A stretch of DNA of 64,000 bases, taken from Elysia chlorotica (Eukaryota; Mollusca; Gastropoda; Plakobranchidae). Positions 60,812-64,000 of this stretch are shown one piece after another. The translations under genes and the position numbers were made by a program. The notes below the pieces were generated by a model, which did no database searches, had not been told where the DNA came from, and worked only from the letters and a program-made list of their open reading frames with translations. Each line of letters starts with the position of its first letter. Position 1 is the stretch's first letter. Where the stretch lies: assembly GCA_003991915.1 (NCBI GenBank), contig RQTK01000220.1:62976-126975 (forward strand), in the 5' to 3' direction.

Positions 60812-63800
60812 CTGCAGGAAAACACAATACACACACATTGGCTGATCAGTTACAAGATAACTTCAGAGACCAAAGGCAAAACTTTTTGTACTGCATTTGA
60901 AACAATTCTTGTCAAGAGTTTTTCTACACTCTCTTAATAATTGATAGCTCCTTGTAAAGCTGTACATGTATGTATTTCTCAAGGACTGACACCAGTCACA
61001 ATGGTATTTACAAAACCAGCAAGAGTAGCATCATGTACTTTTTAAAAATAAGTCAAAAGAGTACCATTCTATTTTGATACTGATTCTAGTTTGACCGTAA
61101 GATCTATTTTTTAAAGCTACGCCACACAGAATTCATATGTACATTGGTCTTCCGTTTTAACAAAATAATAATGGTAACTTTGATATGTCTGTGATAGCTA
61201 TTCTTTAGTAATAGCCAAAACTACATTTAACATAAAGTTCTAATTCTAAGCTCCTCAAAGAAAAATGGGGAAGTGTTAAACCCAATCTAATCATTGGTAC
61301 AGAATGCTCAGTAAGAAAAAGGCATTGATGATTGATTGGACCTTGAAAGTTGAATGCCATTACCCAATATGACTGAAAATACCAGATTTAAGAGATGCTT
61401 CAAGTGTGGGCTTTGAAAGTTTTTATAATCTAAATACATATATACATGAGCAACAACAAAAAGTTCCAATTCCAATGGTTCATTACATATCACAAGAATT
61501 CTTTTTTAATATTTGTAGCACTGAACTTAACTGAAATTTAGGTTTAGATTCAAATATTGTTACCAACATACAAATACCAACATTCTGACAAAATGATGAG
61601 TTGGATAATTCTCTTTTTAGAAAAAGGGTGATACATGATACCTTTGCTTTTAAAACTCTTCTAATTATCTGTGATAAAAATAACATGGGTGTATGAGAAC
61701 TGAAATATTGGCTCTCAAAGGTGATAATTTGTTCTATAATCATATTATAAAAATCAAACGGAATTAATTTGGCCAGAAAAAAAGTGAAAAAGGATTGTTT
61801 TGTTAAAAAAATTGGTGCAAATATATTCACTGTTGATCAAATATTCTAACATCTTCACCATCTATTCCCTTAAGGTTTACTGCCTTCAGTTTTTAATTTC
61901 TTTTTAAAAGTTAGAGTTTACAAGTTTTTGCCTTTAGACCTCTTCTACAGGTACATGTTAAGTAGCTTTCATCTTCACTTCAAATAGTTATTAGCAATAA
62001 ATTTAAGTATAAATGTGACAGGCTGCAGATTGAAGAGAATTGATTTTGCATCTATGAAATTCCAGTAAAATCACATTTTTTCTGCGTTTTAAATGTATTG
62101 TATGTTGTAGTTTTATGCAAGGGGGAAAGAGCAGCAATTCCTTGAATAAAGAGTGGTATGGGGAGGGGATGTGTTTGTTTGTATAATGTAAGTACATTGC
62201 AGAACTATTTTGTTTTGATAAATAGGCTAGGCCAAAATTATTTTCATAATAATAACTTATGGTAAGGTATGTTTTAATAATTTTTAAGAACCAGAATGTA
62301 TTATATATGGCCATCACCAAAAAGTATTTCATGGTATATTTCACCGCTGCATACAAATGTTGCTAAAACTATTGTTTGCCTATGCAGGAGATGAGGATGC
62401 AGCGATAATATTCCTCCAACAAAATAATCTTTTAAAAAGTTAACCGCCAGACTGCGCTTCATGTAACCGTTTAATGACATTAGTTAGAACTGGGAGAGTT
62501 GGAGATGTCCAGCTCATAAAGGTTACACAATTTGTTACGTGTGGTTCCCTACTGGGAGGGAAGCCTACTGTTGTCCTTTTTATTTGGGCGTATGACAACC
62601 CCGTCAAAACAGCTGTTGAGCTTGGTGTACTACATCCAGTAGTTTTCATACTTTGTTTCACCACTGACAGTGAGTATTATTGGAAAAATTGCAAGAGAAA
62701 ATTCAAGTACATGTGTAGAGTGCAGAATTCTAATTTGGAGTTTCATCTCTAGAGACAAATTTATGTGACGTGAGAGGTATGGAAAGACACACCAAGAGGT
62801 TTTATCCCAATGGCATCCTAGGTAAGTATGTGTAGTTTTTTTTTACATACTGCTGCTAATCTATGTCCAATCAATACTAGACACTTTACGTATCACATAA
62901 TATACATACAAACAAACATACAATGAAAGTTACTTTCAAAAACACAGTGAGCGATTTCATTGTATTCGATTGTTCATTTGAAGTTGAAAACGGGTAAAAT
63001 GCGGGCGGTCTCTCTCTCTATCTCTGTCTCTCTCACAATCGCTTGCTGTCGGTCTGTCTGTCTCTCTCACTCTCTCCACAGGTTGGCTGACTCCGATGTA
63101 ATCCTACATCGGATCCCACCCATTTGATCACCGACAGGCTAGGAACCACAAAAAAGGAGCGCCTCGGTGGGTATTTGAAGATTCTGAATATATAATCTAC
63201 ATTTAGAGTTAAATAATACCCGAATTTAGATGTGGTTTACTACAATAACAATAGATTAGGATTCTCGGATCTAGAATCTAGATTCTACATCTATAGAATC
63301 TAGGTAGACTAGCTGTGTATGGTCTGAGATGGCATTCCACATTCTTGAAGGTCTAGATTAGATTTAGATCTAGATAGATGCTAGATGTTTAGTTATCTCG
63401 CGTGCTATAATCAAGTTTTCACCACGATAGATGTCTTATAAAGGCCATTCAGTCTAGACTTTATCTATAGACATATATAAACATCTAGATTAGATAAAGT
63501 CATAAGCTTACATTTTGGCACTGTGTCGAGCACACACAGTGGTGTGTCAGTGTGTAGAAGAGCTTTGCTCGAAGTTAAACCGGAAAACTAACTTGCACAG
63601 AGCAGCCATCTTCCACGAGCAACATTGATGAATAACTGGAGCAACATTTCTTTTAATAAACATTACGGATGTGGTATATTCACTGAACGCCTGGAGAAAA
63701 ACTTTTAAAGAGCTTCAAAAAACTTTTAAGACTGTTTCTCGCACCTATGAAAACTAAGGTGTGATATCCGGAAGTTCGATCTTCAAGAATGACAAGCATT

Positions 63801-64000
63801 TCAGAGATTCGAACCTCGTCGGACATTGCTGTCATTCCCATGCATATTTTCTGTTACACTGGCCAAAATTAGGGTTCATATTATGAAGTAAGACTTTAAC
63901 TGACCTTTTGATATTCCCAGAGTATAGTTTCCTTGGTTTTTAATCGATTCAACGATTATTTTCAGTTCTGGAACTCCGCAACTGGTATGCTAGGTATGAC
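60812..64000. other. TEAD 5' region: unresolved leader exons and promoter
   Basis: AT-rich, with no open frame of recognisable family. A CT-rich stretch lies at about 63010-63078, and a CTAGAT-rich stretch with an 11-bp hairpin (arms 63457-63467 and 63491-63501) at 63180-63505. The TEAD non-coding first exon should lie here or beyond the window. Confidence 0.5.
63565..63620 (-). promoter_or_regulatory. Candidate TEAD promoter core (YY1- and ETS-like motifs)
   Basis: On the - strand, GGAAGATGGCTGCTC matches the YY1-type AAGATGGC element typical just after animal transcription starts. It is followed by TTTTCCGG, an ETS-like site. The position, 2.8 kb upstream of the TEAD start codon, is plausible. 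There is no other evidence for a start here. Confidence 0.3.

Noticed and set aside
62474..62830. 92-aa + strand frame and an ATG...CTAG|GTAAGT candidate first exon (62779-62819)
   Set aside because: No recognisable protein family, no partner exon inside the window, and a good donor-like string alone is expected by chance.

Overview
The window is animal nuclear DNA: long introns with GT...AG borders, abundant (GA)n/(CT)n microsatellites, tRNA-derived SINEs and few genes. Both recognisable genes are conserved across animals (PDE3 and TEAD), and a DED adaptor-like protein sits between them. The repeat style and gene content fit a lophotrochozoan, most likely a gastropod mollusc. The phylum is an inference; no species-diagnostic gene is present.

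Three protein genes account for all coding sequence I can support. (1) Positions 675-21305, + strand: twelve exons of a class 3 cyclic nucleotide phosphodiesterase (PDE3). The 5' end, which normally encodes membrane-association segments, lies before the window. A long probable 3' UTR follows, to about 27760. (2) Positions 37915-30177, - strand: a complete six-exon gene for a 298-residue protein with an N-terminal death effector domain (RxDL motif present), an unfamiliar middle module and a charged coiled-coil-like tail. (3) Positions 60797-47117, - strand: an eleven-exon TEAD/scalloped transcription factor, the DNA-binding partner of YAP/Yorkie in the Hippo pathway. Its predicted length is 425 aa, essentially the vertebrate length. 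PDE3 and the DED gene are convergent; the DED gene and TEAD are in tandem on the - strand. They share no evident pathway and look like ordinary chromosomal neighbours.

Space between exons is dominated by repeats. These include a 31-bp minisatellite carrying 25 CACGTG E-boxes directly after PDE3 exon 4, a repeat array that copies a PDE3 exon end with its splice donor, dinucleotide tracts touching splice donors, a Harbinger-like transposase fragment, and at least eight copies or pieces of one tRNA-derived SINE family. There is also an old tandem duplication in DED intron 1, one copy of which later received a SINE.

The points most worth a second look are the one-base frame break in PDE3 exon 2, the partial triplication of a TEAD exon, the missing GT donor after the TEA-domain exon, the domain architecture of the DED protein, the duplication spanning its stop codon, and the stop-free E-box minisatellite that continues the PDE3 reading frame. 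Positions about 38120-47116 and 60812-64000 contain no gene I can defend; they probably hold the TEAD 3' UTR and 5' leader/promoter respectively.
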